NCBI RefSeq assembly: GCF_022919175.1 | Contig: NZ_CP095043.1 | Coordinates: forward strand, 2,666,001-2,730,000 | DNA: 64,000 nt | Direction of reading: 5' to 3' | DNA from: Leucobacter rhizosphaerae | Lineage (GTDB): Bacteria; Actinomycetota; Actinomycetes; Actinomycetales; Microbacteriaceae | Shown: positions 32,648 through 41,442 of the stretch, piece by piece | How positions within the stretch are numbered: the stretch's first letter is position 1 | Layout: the number at the start of each line of letters is the position of its first letter | Translations under genes and position numbers: made by a program | Notes under the pieces: generated by a model | What the model saw: the letters and a program-made list of their open reading frames with translations, nothing else | Database searches by the model: none | What the model was told of the DNA's origin: nothing

Positions 32648-35461
32648 CTACCCCTGCAGCACCCGGTACCCGCGGCGCGCGTCGTAGCCGTGGATCTCGC
32701 GGGTGTCGAGCACCGCCATGAAGTCGAGCACCTCGGCCGTGATGACCTGGCCGGGCACGAGCACGGGGAACCCGGGCGGGTACGGGGTTACGAAGCCCGC
32801 GGAGACGGGCTGCTCGCCGCGGGCGACGCGGGATCGCAGCTCCTCCGGCGATACATGCTCGACGGCGCCGCGCTGCTGGCCCCGGAAGAACGCCTTCCGC
32901 AGGTCGCCGTCGGGGAGCACCGCGTCGGTCGCGTACCCGTCGGCGAACGCGCTGAAGTCGGGCAGCGGCGGTGCCGGGACCCGGGAGACGGGCAGTTCGG
33001 GATCGCGCTGCGCCTGCTCCTCCTCGAAGCGTTCGGCGAGCTTCACGAGCACCTCGATGAGGTACGCGATCGCGCTGCGCGACGTGCCGATGTTCGTCAT
33101 GAAGAGCACCGTGTTGCGGCTGGTCTTGTTGACCTGGATCCCGTACCGGTCCATGAGGTGCTCGTGCTTGAACGTGTCGCCGTCGACGCCGGTGCGGCTG
33201 ATCTCGATCGTGATCCGGCTCGGGTCGACCACGAACTCGTCGTTCGCCCACGCCTGCCACATGCTCGACAGGCCGTCGCGGAGCGGCATCGGCCGTCCGG
33301 TCTCGCGGTGCGCGGCCGGGATCAGGTCGTGCGCCGAGAGCACCCGGAAGGTGCGGCGTAGCAGCGGGTGGCGGGCGATCGCCTGGGCGAGGCTCGTCGC
33401 GAGGTCGAGCTGACGCTGCACGAGCTCGAAGCCCTCGAGCTCCACCTGGCGGCGGCCGATGTCGAGCGAGGAGAGGATCTGGTAGTTCGGCGAGGTCGAC
33501 GTATGCGTCATGTACGCCTCGTGGAATGGCTCCTCGGCGTCGCGCACCCACTCCTGGTCGTAGACGTGGATCATCGAGCCCTGCCGTAGCGCGGTGAGCG
33601 TCTTGTGCGTCGACTGCGTGGCGTAGACGCGCAGTCGGGCCTGCGGCGAGGGCAGCAGCCGCTCGCTCACCCAGACGTCATCGGGCGCCGGGGTGCCGTC
33701 GGCGTTGAAGAGGCGCGACTGCTGCGCGTGGTACGCGGCCGCGTGCGCCGAGGACTTCAGACGATCCTCGAGGCGCTTCGCCGCGGCCATGGCCGTGCGG
33801 CGCCTCGTCACGGGGTGGAACGCGGCGAACGCGAACCAGGCCTCGTCCCACAGGAACACCAGGTCGGGCTTGATCGCGAGGCACTCGGCCATGACCCGCT
33901 CGGGGTCGTAGACGATGCCGTCGAAGGTGCAGTTGGTGAGCGTGATCATGCGCACCTCGTCGAGGCGGCCCTGGGCCCGGTAGTCGAGCAGCATCTGCTT
34001 CACCCGGTCGAGCGGCACGGCGCCGTAGAAGGCGAAGTCGTTGAGCGGGTACGCCTCGAGATAGGCGGGGCGGGCGCCGGTCAGCATCACCGCGTGGTGG
34101 TGCGACTTGTGGCAGTTGCGATCCACCATCACCACGTCGTTCGGGGCGACGAGCGCCTGGTGCACGATCTTGTTCGCCGTGGACGTGCCGTTCGTCACGA
34201 AAAACGTGTGCTTCGCGCCGTACGCGCGCGCGGCGAGATCCTGCGCCTTTTTGATCGTGCCGACGGGCGCGAGCAGCGAGTCGAGGCCGCCGGAGGTGGC
34301 GGAGGTCTCCGCGAGGAGCAGGTTCAGTCCGTAGAACGTCGCGAGATCCCGAATCCACTTCGACGACACCACCGAGCCGCCGCGGGCCACCGGGAGCGCG
34401 TGGAACACGCCGACCGGGCGTCTGGCGTGATCCTGGATCGCCGTGAAGAAGGGGGTGTCGTAGAGGTGCGAGATGCGGCGCAGCAGCGTGAGGTGCAGTT
34501 CGAGCTGATCCTCGCGGCGGAAGACCCGGCGGAAGCGGCGGGTGAGCGCCCCCGCGAGCTCCTCGATGTGCGCGCCGGCCATCAGGTAGAGGTCGAGCTC
34601 GGGGCGGAGGGCCGCGAGCGTGTCGGCGAGACCGAGCACGCGCTGCACCGAGGCGAGCGAGCTGCGTGACGGCGCCGTCGCGGCGCCCGAGTCGGAATCC
34701 GCGCGCGCGAAGTCGATCGTCTCGCGCAGGTCCTTGCTGAGGCGCTGACGCGATCGGTCGCTGAAGCCGGGGCGCACCACGCAGGCGAGGATGTTCGGGT
34801 TCGTGAGCACAGCCGCGACCGCGTCCTCTTGCGAGGGCACGATCACGAAGTCGTAGATGAAGTCGTCCGCCGGGCTCCGCAGGCGGAGCGACTCGGCGCG
34901 CATCGTGTCGCGATCGAGCTCGGTGGTCTCATCGATGACGAGCACCTCGAAGCGCGGCCGGGTGTCGCCGTCGGCCGTGATCTCGATGCGCTCCTGGTCG
35001 TCCATGAACTCGTCGCGCGGCTCGTCGGGTACGGTGTCGCCGCGCAGGCGGTTCACCACGCGGCCGATGCGGTCGAGCGCTGTGACATAGTCGCCGTTCG
35101 CCAGCAGGTCGCCGATCGCCCGCACGTACCGCTGACCGAAGCCGGCCCAGTACATCTCGATCGTCTCGAGCGCACGCAGCGAGCGGTAGATCTCGCTGTC
35201 GGCCGCGATCGCACTCGCGTCGTCACTGCCGAGCGCGAGCCGCTTCACCCCGAAGCGGAGGTACTCCCACGCGTCGCTGCGGAGCCGCCAGGTGCTCGAC
35301 GGCATTCCGGGATCGCGCTCAAGTACGGCAGCCGCGCCGGGTGCGCCCGCGTGAGCGGAGAGGTCGGCGGATCCTTCGATCCCGCCGGTGCCGTCCTGAA
35401 TCGTGACGATGTCCCGGAGCTCGTCTGCGAGTGGGTCGTGTGCGGAGTCGATCCTCGTCAT
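32648..35461 (-). CDS. Orn/Lys/Arg decarboxylase (PLP-dependent, fold type I)
   Basis: 937 aa from the ATG at 35461, preceded by GGAAGGA. It decarboxylates ornithine, lysine or arginine to a di- or polyamine precursor. The PLP-binding lysine is in STHKTLTALRQ (Lys codon at 33602-33604), with upstream landmarks FFVTNGTSTANKIV, CHKSHHHAVML and LWDEAWFAFAAFHP. Family members are usually about 700-760 aa, so this protein is about 180 residues longer, mostly at the N terminus before the SGGLDSLL segment. Substrate preference cannot be decided by eye. Confidence 0.9.
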   Translation of the reverse strand: MTRIDSAHDPLADELRDIVTIQDGTGGIEGSADLSAHAGAPGAAAVLERDPGMPSSTWRLRSDAWEYLRFGVKRLALGSDDASAIAADSEIYRSLRALETIEMYWAGFGQRYVRAIGDLLANGDYVTALDRIGRVVNRLRGDTVPDEPRDEFMDDQERIEITADGDTRPRFEVLVIDETTELDRDTMRAESLRLRSPADDFIYDFVIVPSQEDAVAAVLTNPNILACVVRPGFSDRSRQRLSKDLRETIDFARADSDSGAATAPSRSSLASVQRVLGLADTLAALRPELDLYLMAGAHIEELAGALTRRFRRVFRREDQLELHLTLLRRISHLYDTPFFTAIQDHARRPVGVFHALPVARGGSVVSSKWIRDLATFYGLNLLLAETSATSGGLDSLLAPVGTIKKAQDLAARAYGAKHTFFVTNGTSTANKIVHQALVAPNDVVMVDRNCHKSHHHAVMLTGARPAYLEAYPLNDFAFYGAVPLDRVKQMLLDYRAQGRLDEVRMITLTNCTFDGIVYDPERVMAECLAIKPDLVFLWDEAWFAFAAFHPVTRRRTAMAAAKRLEDRLKSSAHAAAYHAQQSRLFNADGTPAPDDVWVSERLLPSPQARLRVYATQSTHKTLTALRQGSMIHVYDQEWVRDAEEPFHEAYMTHTSTSPNYQILSSLDIGRRQVELEGFELVQRQLDLATSLAQAIARHPLLRRTFRVLSAHDLIPAAHRETGRPMPLRDGLSSMWQAWANDEFVVDPSRITIEISRTGVDGDTFKHEHLMDRYGIQVNKTSRNTVLFMTNIGTSRSAIAYLIEVLVKLAERFEEEQAQRDPELPVSRVPAPPLPDFSAFADGYATDAVLPDGDLRKAFFRGQQRGAVEHVSPEELRSRVARGEQPVSAGFVTPYPPGFPVLVPGQVITAEVLDFMAVLDTREIHGYDARRGYRVLQG

Positions 35462-35695
35462 TGACGACTGTCCTTCCAACGTCTTCGTTCGGCGGAGCCC
35501 GGCATGGGCTCGCAGGGATACGGCCCGGCCGTGGGGTCTTCGGCGCGGGATCCCTGGGTTTCGATCCTACGGCGTCCCGGATTCCCGGGCGGGAACGTGG
35601 CGCCGGGTGACTTTGGGGTGCGGACGGCGCTGCGCGGATCCGGACGTCTCGGATAACGATTGCTGACCAAACGCCGAGAGTTCACCGGATGAAAC

Positions 35696-35714
35696 TTAGG
35701 GTGGCCTAAGATGA
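35696..35714 (+). promoter_or_regulatory. DtxR/IdeR-like iron box upstream of SIP-domain gene
   Basis: TTAGGGTGGCCTAAGATGA matches 13 of 19 positions of the actinobacterial iron box TTAGGTTAGGCTAACCTAA; the arms CTTAGG and CCTAAG are perfectly symmetrical. It overlaps the putative -10 box TAAGAT (35707-35712), so iron-loaded repressor would block transcription of the gene starting at 35719. Confidence 0.65.
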
Positions 35715-35718
35715 ACAT

Positions 35719-36198
35719 GTGGATGCGTTCGAACCAGACTACTCAGAGATCACGTCAGTGATCGATCCCGATGGGATCGACTGCGTGCTCGCCGCCGGCG
35801 ACGCCGGAGATCTCGACGAGATTCGGACCTGGCTCCAACTCCTTCCCGAGACCGCGTACGGCCAGGTTTTCATCGAGGTCTTCTCCGAGATCCAGATCGA
35901 ACCGCTGCCGCTGCCGCCCCACGTAGCCGTCACCTGGCTCTGCCGCGAGGCCCGCGAGCCCAGCCCACGACCCGGTATCGGCCGTCGCTGCGGTGAGGCG
36001 CTCGAGTCGGCCGTCGACGCGTGGTTCGACGAGTGGCTGTGGTCCGACAGCAGCACGGGGCGCAACTTCCACCTCTGGATGGGCGCGCGCACGAGCTCGG
36101 TCATGCAGAGCTATTGGCTCGCGTTCGACCGCAAACTGCAGAAGCGGTGGCCCGGATTCTGCGAGACCGACTGCACACGCAACTGCGCGGAGTCGTAA
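35719..36198 (+). CDS. stand-alone SIP-domain protein (siderophore-interacting protein C-terminal domain)
   Basis: 159 aa from the GTG at 35719. Residues such as VLAAGDAGDLDEIRTWLQLL, PETAYGQVFIEV and VAVTWLCREA match the NAD(P)H-binding C-terminal half of siderophore-interacting proteins (ferric-siderophore reductases). The FAD-binding N-terminal half is missing and there is no upstream remnant, so it is a domain-only form. TAAGAT ends 6 nt before the GTG (leaderless pattern) inside an iron box. The C terminus has three Cys (FCETDCTRNC). Involvement in iron release is inferred. Confidence 0.72.
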   Translation: MDAFEPDYSEITSVIDPDGIDCVLAAGDAGDLDEIRTWLQLLPETAYGQVFIEVFSEIQIEPLPLPPHVAVTWLCREAREPSPRPGIGRRCGEALESAVDAWFDEWLWSDSSTGRNFHLWMGARTSSVMQSYWLAFDRKLQKRWPGFCETDCTRNCAES

Positions 36199-36243
36199 CC
36201 GTCCTCGACCGCGAAGGCCTCTGCGCACGCGTAAGCTGGGGGC

Positions 36244-37683
36244 ATGGCGAAATCGGTTGAACGCAAGCATCGGATCGCAGTCATCGGCGGAGGCCCGGGA
36301 GGGTACGACGCGGCACTCGCGGGAGCCCAGCTCGGGGCCGAGGTCACGCTCATCGAGCGCGCCGGAGTCGGCGGAGCGGCGGTGCTCACCGACGTCGTGC
36401 CGTCGAAGAGCCTGATCGCCACGGCGGGCGCCGTGCAGGCGGTGCGCGACTCCGGGCGGCTCGGCGTGCAGGCGTTCGTGCCGGGGGGCAACGGCAAGCC
36501 GGTGCGGCCGGAGATCGCTGTGAACCTCGCCGCGGTCAACAAGCGCCTGGTCGCGATGGCGGGTGCCCAGTCGGTCGACATGCTGCACAGCCTCGAGAAC
36601 GCGGGCGTGCGGGTGGTGCAGGGCGAGGGCCGACTCGACGGCGTCGGCGCGGTGCTCGTGTCCACCGCCGCCGGATCCGGGGGCACCGACTTCGACCGCA
36701 TCGAGGCCGACACCATCGTCGTGGCCGTGGGATCCAGCCCGCGCGAACTCGACTCCGCGAAGCCCGATGGCGAGCGGATCCTGACCTGGAAGCAGCTCTA
36801 CGACATGCCCTCGGTGCCCGAGCACCTCGTGGTCGTCGGCTCGGGGGTGACCGGCGCCGAGTTCGCGAACGCCTATCGCACGCTGGGGTCCGAGGTGACG
36901 CTCGTGTCGAGCCGGGATCAGGTGCTGCCCGGCGAGGATCCCGATGCCGCCGCCGTGATCGAGCGCGAGTTCTCGCGCCTCGGCATGCACCTGATGTCGA
37001 AGTCGCGCGCGCAGTCCGTCGCGCGCACCGAGACCGGCGTGATCGTGACGCTCGAGGACGGTCGCACGGTCGAGGGCTCGCACTGCCTGATGGCCGTGGG
37101 ATCGATCCCGAACACCGCCGACCTCGGCCTCGAGGAGGCCGGGGTGGAGCTCACCGAGAGCGGCCACATCCGCGTCAACAAGGTCGCGCGCACCGCGGTG
37201 CCGTCGATCTACGCCGCCGGCGACTGCACCGATTTCTACCCGCTCGCGTCGGTCGCGTCGATGCAGGGCCGCACCGCGATCATGCACGCACTCGGCGACT
37301 TCGTGCGGCCGATCGATCTGCGCAACGTCGCGGCGAACGTCTTCACCTACCCGGAGATCGCGACGGTCGGCTGGAACGCCCGCAGCCTCGACGAGGCGAG
37401 CGACGTGGCGAAGGCGATCGAGCACACGATCCCGCTGAGCGTGAACCCGCGCGCGAAGATGATCGGGTTCACCGACGGCTTCGTGAAGCTGTTCGCGTGG
37501 CAGGCGTCGGGCACCGTGATCGGCGGTGTGATCGTGGCGCACCGCGCGAGTGAGCTGATCTTCCCGCTCGCGCTCGCGGTCGAGCACCGCCTCACGGTCG
37601 ATCAGGTGGCCTCTGCGTTTGCGGTCTACCCGTCGATGACCGGTGCGATCACGGATGCGGCGCGCGCGCTGCACCAGCACTGA
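36244..37683 (+). CDS. NAD(P)H-quinone dehydrogenase-like flavoprotein disulfide reductase homologue
   Basis: 479 aa with the dihydrolipoamide dehydrogenase fold. FAD motif IAVIGGGPGGYDAALAG (about 11-27), NAD motif VVVGSGVTGAEFANAY, second FAD contact IYAAGDCTD. The redox-active Cys pair is absent: the region that normally reads GGTCLNxGCIPSK reads GGAAVLTDVVPSK (about 43-55). It therefore cannot be a lipoamide dehydrogenase and resembles the cysteine-less NAD(P)H:quinone reductases of actinobacteria. TAAGCT ends 6 nt before the ATG, suggesting a leaderless mRNA. Confidence 0.88.
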   Translation: MAKSVERKHRIAVIGGGPGGYDAALAGAQLGAEVTLIERAGVGGAAVLTDVVPSKSLIATAGAVQAVRDSGRLGVQAFVPGGNGKPVRPEIAVNLAAVNKRLVAMAGAQSVDMLHSLENAGVRVVQGEGRLDGVGAVLVSTAAGSGGTDFDRIEADTIVVAVGSSPRELDSAKPDGERILTWKQLYDMPSVPEHLVVVGSGVTGAEFANAYRTLGSEVTLVSSRDQVLPGEDPDAAAVIEREFSRLGMHLMSKSRAQSVARTETGVIVTLEDGRTVEGSHCLMAVGSIPNTADLGLEEAGVELTESGHIRVNKVARTAVPSIYAAGDCTDFYPLASVASMQGRTAIMHALGDFVRPIDLRNVAANVFTYPEIATVGWNARSLDEASDVAKAIEHTIPLSVNPRAKMIGFTDGFVKLFAWQASGTVIGGVIVAHRASELIFPLALAVEHRLTVDQVASAFAVYPSMTGAITDAARALHQH

Positions 37684-37729
37684 CCCGGCCGTGGTGGTGG
37701 GCAACCGCGCTGCGGCACGAGGATCCCGG

Positions 37730-38104
37730 ATGCTGACGCGCCGCGATGTGCTCGGCGGGCTCGCCGGTGTCGTCGGCCTGGCCTCGGTGGGCGCTCTCGC
37801 AGGGTGCGCGCCGGGCAAGCCCGAGCCGGTGCCCTCCGACGAAGGGGTTCGGGCCGCGGTGACCGTGCGCGCGTTCGACAACCAGTACGAGCCCGCGGAG
37901 GTCGAGATCCGACCGGGCGAGGCCGTGGAGTGGATCTTCGAGGGTCCCGCGGAGCACGACGTGGTCAGCAACGACCGGAGCTTCGTGAGCGAGCTCGTGA
38001 CCTCGGGGAGGTACGTCCACGTCTTCGACGAGGCGGGCGAATACGCCTACCTGTGCTCGATCCACCCCGAGATGCGGGGTCTCGTGCGGGTCGTCGCGGG
38101 GTAG
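37730..38104 (+). CDS. cupredoxin-domain lipoprotein
   Basis: 124 aa from the ATG at 37730, preceded by GAGG. The N terminus (TRRDVLGG then a hydrophobic stretch and ALAGC, Cys26) looks like a lipoprotein signal, with a twin-Arg pair. The rest is a type-1 copper domain with ligands His76 (AEHDVV), Cys109 and His112 (YLCSIHPEM) and Met115. It would be an extracytoplasmic electron carrier or copper protein. It starts 46 nt after the flavoprotein gene. Confidence 0.85.
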   Translation: MLTRRDVLGGLAGVVGLASVGALAGCAPGKPEPVPSDEGVRAAVTVRAFDNQYEPAEVEIRPGEAVEWIFEGPAEHDVVSNDRSFVSELVTSGRYVHVFDEAGEYAYLCSIHPEMRGLVRVVAG

Positions 38105-38116
38105 GCCCGCGCGCCT

Positions 38117-38211
38117 CCCGACACTTCCGGGGTCACTTGTGCGGGGTGTCGGGGCGTCGTATCCCCTCCAAAGTGACCCCGCAACGATCGATGTGGATCT
38201 GGGTGCGGCGC
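38117..38211. repeat. REP-like element, copy 1
   Basis: A 95-bp element beginning CCCGACACTTCC. It contains the 11-bp inverted repeat CGGGGTCACTT (38128-38138) and AAGTGACCCCG (38171-38181). A second copy of the same length, about 85% identical by eye, lies at 38346-38440, and a related hairpin at 47074-47131. It occupies the gap after the cupredoxin gene. Confidence 0.75.
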
Positions 38212-38345
38212 GCTCGTTTGTTTGCTTGCTTGCTCTTGGCGGTGTGAGCGATTTCCGTTGGAAAGGTGGGATCTCGCACCAGAATTCGCTCACGCTTCAG
38301 AGAGTGCAGGATCGGGGCCCGAAAGTGGAGCGAGATCCGCCCCCC

Positions 38346-38440
38346 CCCGACACTTCCGGGGTCACTTGTGCGGGGTGTTGGGGTGCGATGACCCCTCCAA
38401 AGTGACCCCGCAGTGATCGGTGTGGGTCTGGGTACGGCGC
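38346..38440. repeat. REP-like element, copy 2
   Basis: Second 95-bp copy in direct orientation. The inverted repeat is CGGGGTCACTT (38357-38367) and AAGTGACCCCG (38400-38410). Differences from copy 1 cluster in the loop and in the outer flank, while the arms are unchanged, as expected if the hairpin is under selection. Confidence 0.75.
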
Positions 38441-38472
38441 TTCGCCGGGCCCACACCCGAGCGAACGAGCCC

Positions 38473-39798
38473 CTATGCCCGCTCGAAGGTCGCGAGCGAC
38501 TCGAAGTGGTGCGTGTGCGGGAAGATGTCGAACGCGCGCAGCCCGGTCAGCTCGTATCCGGCCTCGCGGAGCGACTTCGTGTCGCGCGCCAGCGCCACGG
38601 GATCGCACGCCACGTAGACGATGTTCGCGGGTGCCAGCTCCACCAGCTGCGCCGTGACGCCGCCACCGGCACCCGAGCGGGGCGGATCCAGCACGATCGT
38701 GCCGCGGCGCAGGCGATCCCGCACCGGCTTCGCCGACTTCAGGAGGTCCGCGAGGTGGCGATCCACCCGCGCGGTCACAGCGAGCGCCCCGAGCAGCTCC
38801 GACAGGTTCTCGGCGGCGTCATCGGTCGCGCTCGCCTCCGACTCGACGGTCGTCACCTTCGTGCCCGGGCCGCCGGCCTCCGCCATTGCGGCGGCGAGCA
38901 GCCCGACCCCGCCGTAGAGGTCGAGGTTGCCGGCCGCGGGATCGAAGCGATCGGCGTCGATCAGATCCTGGATCGCGTCGCGCACCGCCGTGAAGAGCAT
39001 CGCCGGCGCCTCGCGGTGCACCTGCCAGAATCCTCCGGCGCGCACCAGGAAGCCGCGATCCTCGACGAGCTCGCGCACCAGGTCGGCGCCGCCCGAGGGT
39101 TTCTTGTCCCCGACCAGCGTGATGAGCATGCGCGGGTCGTCGGCTGCCGGCGCGATGAGGTCGACCGTCGCCGCGTCGGGCATCTGATCGGCGAGCGGAG
39201 CGACGCTCGCGATCTCGTCGTTCGCGAGCGGCAGCGAGGCGACCGGGATCACACGGCGGCTGCGCGCCGCGTAGGGGCCGACGGCACCGGTCTCGGGATC
39301 GACATGCAGCCGCACGCGGGTGCGGTACCCGAGTCCGTTCGCCTCGTCGTCACCGGGGGCCGCCTCGACGAGGTCCGCCAGGGCATCCGCGAGATCCTCG
39401 TCGGATTCGCCCGCGAGCTCGACACCCCCGAAGCGCTGCATGGCGTCGGCGAGCACCTCCGCCTTGAGCGCGCGCTGGCGCTCCAGCGCGATGTGTCCGA
39501 ACTCGGCGCCGCCCGCGCGATCCTCGGGTCGGCGCTCGAGCGCGGCCTCGGCCCAGACGTGCTCGCGGCGATCCGGCGATGCGTCGAGCACCGTCGTCGC
39601 GGTCGCCCGCACGAACGACTTCTTCCGGGCCTCCGTGACCTCCGCGCGCACCCGCTCGCCCGGAATCGCGTCGGCGACGAACACGACACGACCCTCGTGC
39701 CGCGCCACACTCACCCCGCCGTGCGCGATGCCGGTGACATCGAGGTCGATCACGTCGCCGACGGAGAGGGACGAGCTGGGGTTCGCAGGTGCAGACAT
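38473..39798 (-). CDS. class I SAM-dependent RNA methyltransferase (TrmA/RlmD family)
   Basis: 441 aa from the ATG at 39798 with GGGAGA at suitable distance; an ATG 9 nt upstream is too close to that site. An N-terminal TRAM domain (about 10-70) is followed by an insert and a C-terminal methyltransferase domain with LDLYGGVGLLAAAMA (SAM binding), IVLDPPRSGAG and the catalytic Cys in VYVACDP. It would make 5-methyluridine in rRNA or tRNA. The four-Cys iron-sulfur cluster motif of RlmD is not visible, so the exact target is open. Confidence 0.88.
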   Translation of the reverse strand: MSAPANPSSSLSVGDVIDLDVTGIAHGGVSVARHEGRVVFVADAIPGERVRAEVTEARKKSFVRATATTVLDASPDRREHVWAEAALERRPEDRAGGAEFGHIALERQRALKAEVLADAMQRFGGVELAGESDEDLADALADLVEAAPGDDEANGLGYRTRVRLHVDPETGAVGPYAARSRRVIPVASLPLANDEIASVAPLADQMPDAATVDLIAPAADDPRMLITLVGDKKPSGGADLVRELVEDRGFLVRAGGFWQVHREAPAMLFTAVRDAIQDLIDADRFDPAAGNLDLYGGVGLLAAAMAEAGGPGTKVTTVESEASATDDAAENLSELLGALAVTARVDRHLADLLKSAKPVRDRLRRGTIVLDPPRSGAGGGVTAQLVELAPANIVYVACDPVALARDTKSLREAGYELTGLRAFDIFPHTHHFESLATFERA

Positions 39799-39841
39799 AG
39801 TGACCATTCTCCCACTGCCGCGACAGGGTTATGATCAGGCC

Positions 39842-40669
39842 ATGCACGAGCCAGCGGTGGTGGTCGACGGACTCGCGGTGCGGCGCGGCCGCGCAGCGGT
39901 CTTCGACGGGATCGGGTTCCGGATCCCGCGGGGCGAGGTGACCGGATTGCTCGGGCCGTCGGGCTGCGGCAAAACCACGCTCCTGCGCTCGATCGTCGGG
40001 GTGCAGGCCGGGGTGCGGGGCCGGATCGAGGTGCTCGGATCACCCGCGGGATCGCCGGCACTGCGCACGCGCGTGGCCTATGCGACGCAGGCGGCCTCGG
40101 TCTACGACGACCTGACGGTGCGGCAGAATCTCCGCTTCTTCGCCCGGGTCGTGGGCGCGCCGTCGGGGGACGCCGAGCGGACGATCGAGCTCGTCGGACT
40201 GACCGCGCAGGCCGACCGTCGAGTCGACGCACTGAGCGGCGGGCAGCGCGGCCGGGTGTCGTTGGCCGTGGCGCTGCTCGGGTCGCCGGAGCTCGTGGTG
40301 CTCGACGAGCCGACGGTCGGGCTCGACCCGGTGCTGCGCGCGGAGCTCTGGACCCTGTTCCGTCGGCTCGCGGCCGACGGCGCGACCCTGATCGTCAGCA
40401 GCCACGTGATGGACGAGGCGCTGCGCTGCGATCGGCTCCTGCTGCTCCGCGACGGGCAGCTCGTGGCGGACACGACGCCCGCGGACCTGCTCGCCTCGAC
40501 CGGGACCACCGATCCGGAAGCGGCGTTCCTCGCGATCATCGCGTCCGAGCACGGATCGGCCGCGGATCCGGAACAGGCCCAGGACCCGAGCCGGGCCTCG
40601 GAAGCGAGCCAGGACCCGCAGCCGAGCCGGGCCCCGCACCCCCGCCACGGCGCGGAGGCCGACGCATGA
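39842..40669 (+). CDS. ABC-2 type exporter ATP-binding protein
   Basis: 275 aa from the ATG at 39842. Walker A GPSGCGKTT (about 40-48), signature LSGGQRGRVSLAVALL, Walker B LVVLDEPTVGLDP and switch His in IVSSHVMDEA. After about residue 240 comes a low-complexity tail rich in Ser, Gln, Asp and Pro. TATGAT ends 6 nt before the ATG, a leaderless pattern, so the promoter lies against the divergent methyltransferase gene. It overlaps the permease gene by 4 nt. Confidence 0.9.
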   Translation: MHEPAVVVDGLAVRRGRAAVFDGIGFRIPRGEVTGLLGPSGCGKTTLLRSIVGVQAGVRGRIEVLGSPAGSPALRTRVAYATQAASVYDDLTVRQNLRFFARVVGAPSGDAERTIELVGLTAQADRRVDALSGGQRGRVSLAVALLGSPELVVLDEPTVGLDPVLRAELWTLFRRLAADGATLIVSSHVMDEALRCDRLLLLRDGQLVADTTPADLLASTGTTDPEAAFLAIIASEHGSAADPEQAQDPSRASEASQDPQPSRAPHPRHGAEADA

Positions 40670-41400
40670 CACCCCGTCGCACGCTCGCCGTCGCGGGTCG
40701 CGTGCTCCGTCAGCTCTCCCACGACCCCCGATCGATCGCGCTGCTGCTCATCGCCCCGAGCCTGCTCGTCGGGTTGTTCGCGTGGCTGTTCGACGAGCAG
40801 GACGGCGCCTTCGACCAGTTCGGCGGGCCGATCCTGGCGCTCTTCCCGTTCATCCTGATGTTCCTCATCACCTCCGTCACCACTCTGCGCGAGCGGCGAT
40901 CCGGCACCCTGGAACGCCTCATGACCACCCCGCTCGGCAAAGGGGACTTCATCGTCGGGTACGGGATCGCCTTCGGGCTGGCTGCGACGCTGCAGGCGAT
41001 CGTCACCGTCACGTTCGCGACCGTGGTGTGCGGGCTGCAGGTGGACGGCCCGATCTGGCAGCTCGGGCTCGTGGCGGTGCTCGACGCGCTGCTCGGCACC
41101 GCGCTGGGGCTGCTCGCGAGCGCCTTCGCGCGCACCGAGTTCCAGGCGGTGCAGTTCATGCCGCTCGTGGTGTTCCCGCAGATCATTCTCGGCGGCCTGT
41201 TCATGCCGCGGGATCGGATGCCCGATGTGCTGCACGCCATTTCCGACTGGCTGCCGCTGAGCTACGCGATCGACGCCGTGACCGCGGTGACCTCGGGCGA
41301 CGAGGGGTGGGACCTGTGGCGACCGCTCATGATCATTGCCGGAGTGACGGTGGTCGCGCTGGTGCTGGCGGCGGCGACGCTGCGGCGGCGCACGCCGTAG
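40666..41400 (+). CDS. ABC-2 type exporter permease
   Basis: 244 aa with about six transmembrane segments and the ABC-2 membrane-domain landmarks TTLRERRSGTLERLMTTPL (about 65-83) and FPQIILGGLFMPRDRMP (about 165-181). It forms an exporter with the ATPase at 39842. The substrate is unknown; drug or antibiotic efflux is common for this type. Confidence 0.9.
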   Translation: MTPRRTLAVAGRVLRQLSHDPRSIALLLIAPSLLVGLFAWLFDEQDGAFDQFGGPILALFPFILMFLITSVTTLRERRSGTLERLMTTPLGKGDFIVGYGIAFGLAATLQAIVTVTFATVVCGLQVDGPIWQLGLVAVLDALLGTALGLLASAFARTEFQAVQFMPLVVFPQIILGGLFMPRDRMPDVLHAISDWLPLSYAIDAVTAVTSGDEGWDLWRPLMIIAGVTVVALVLAAATLRRRTP

Positions 41401-41442
41401 GGGTCGGGATCGCCCGCAGATCCGGATCCGTAGAATCGATCC

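Larger units (their letters stand above)
38105..38472. other. 368-bp intergenic region made of two repeat copies
   Basis: The region between the convergent cupredoxin and RNA methyltransferase genes holds the two 95-bp repeat copies. Between them is about 135 bp of less GC-rich sequence with a short run TTTGTTTGCTTGCTTGCT (38216-38233). I see no coding potential in it. Confidence 0.7.

Noticed and set aside
38105..38472. Possible CRISPR-like array (two repeats with a spacer)
   Set aside because: There are only two 95-bp copies, each internally palindromic, with no regular short spacers and no cas genes nearby.
39320..39841. Apparent N-terminal extension of the ABC-2 ATPase
   Set aside because: It is antisense to the RNA methyltransferase gene; the ATPase has a promoter-like box 6 nt before the ATG at 39842.
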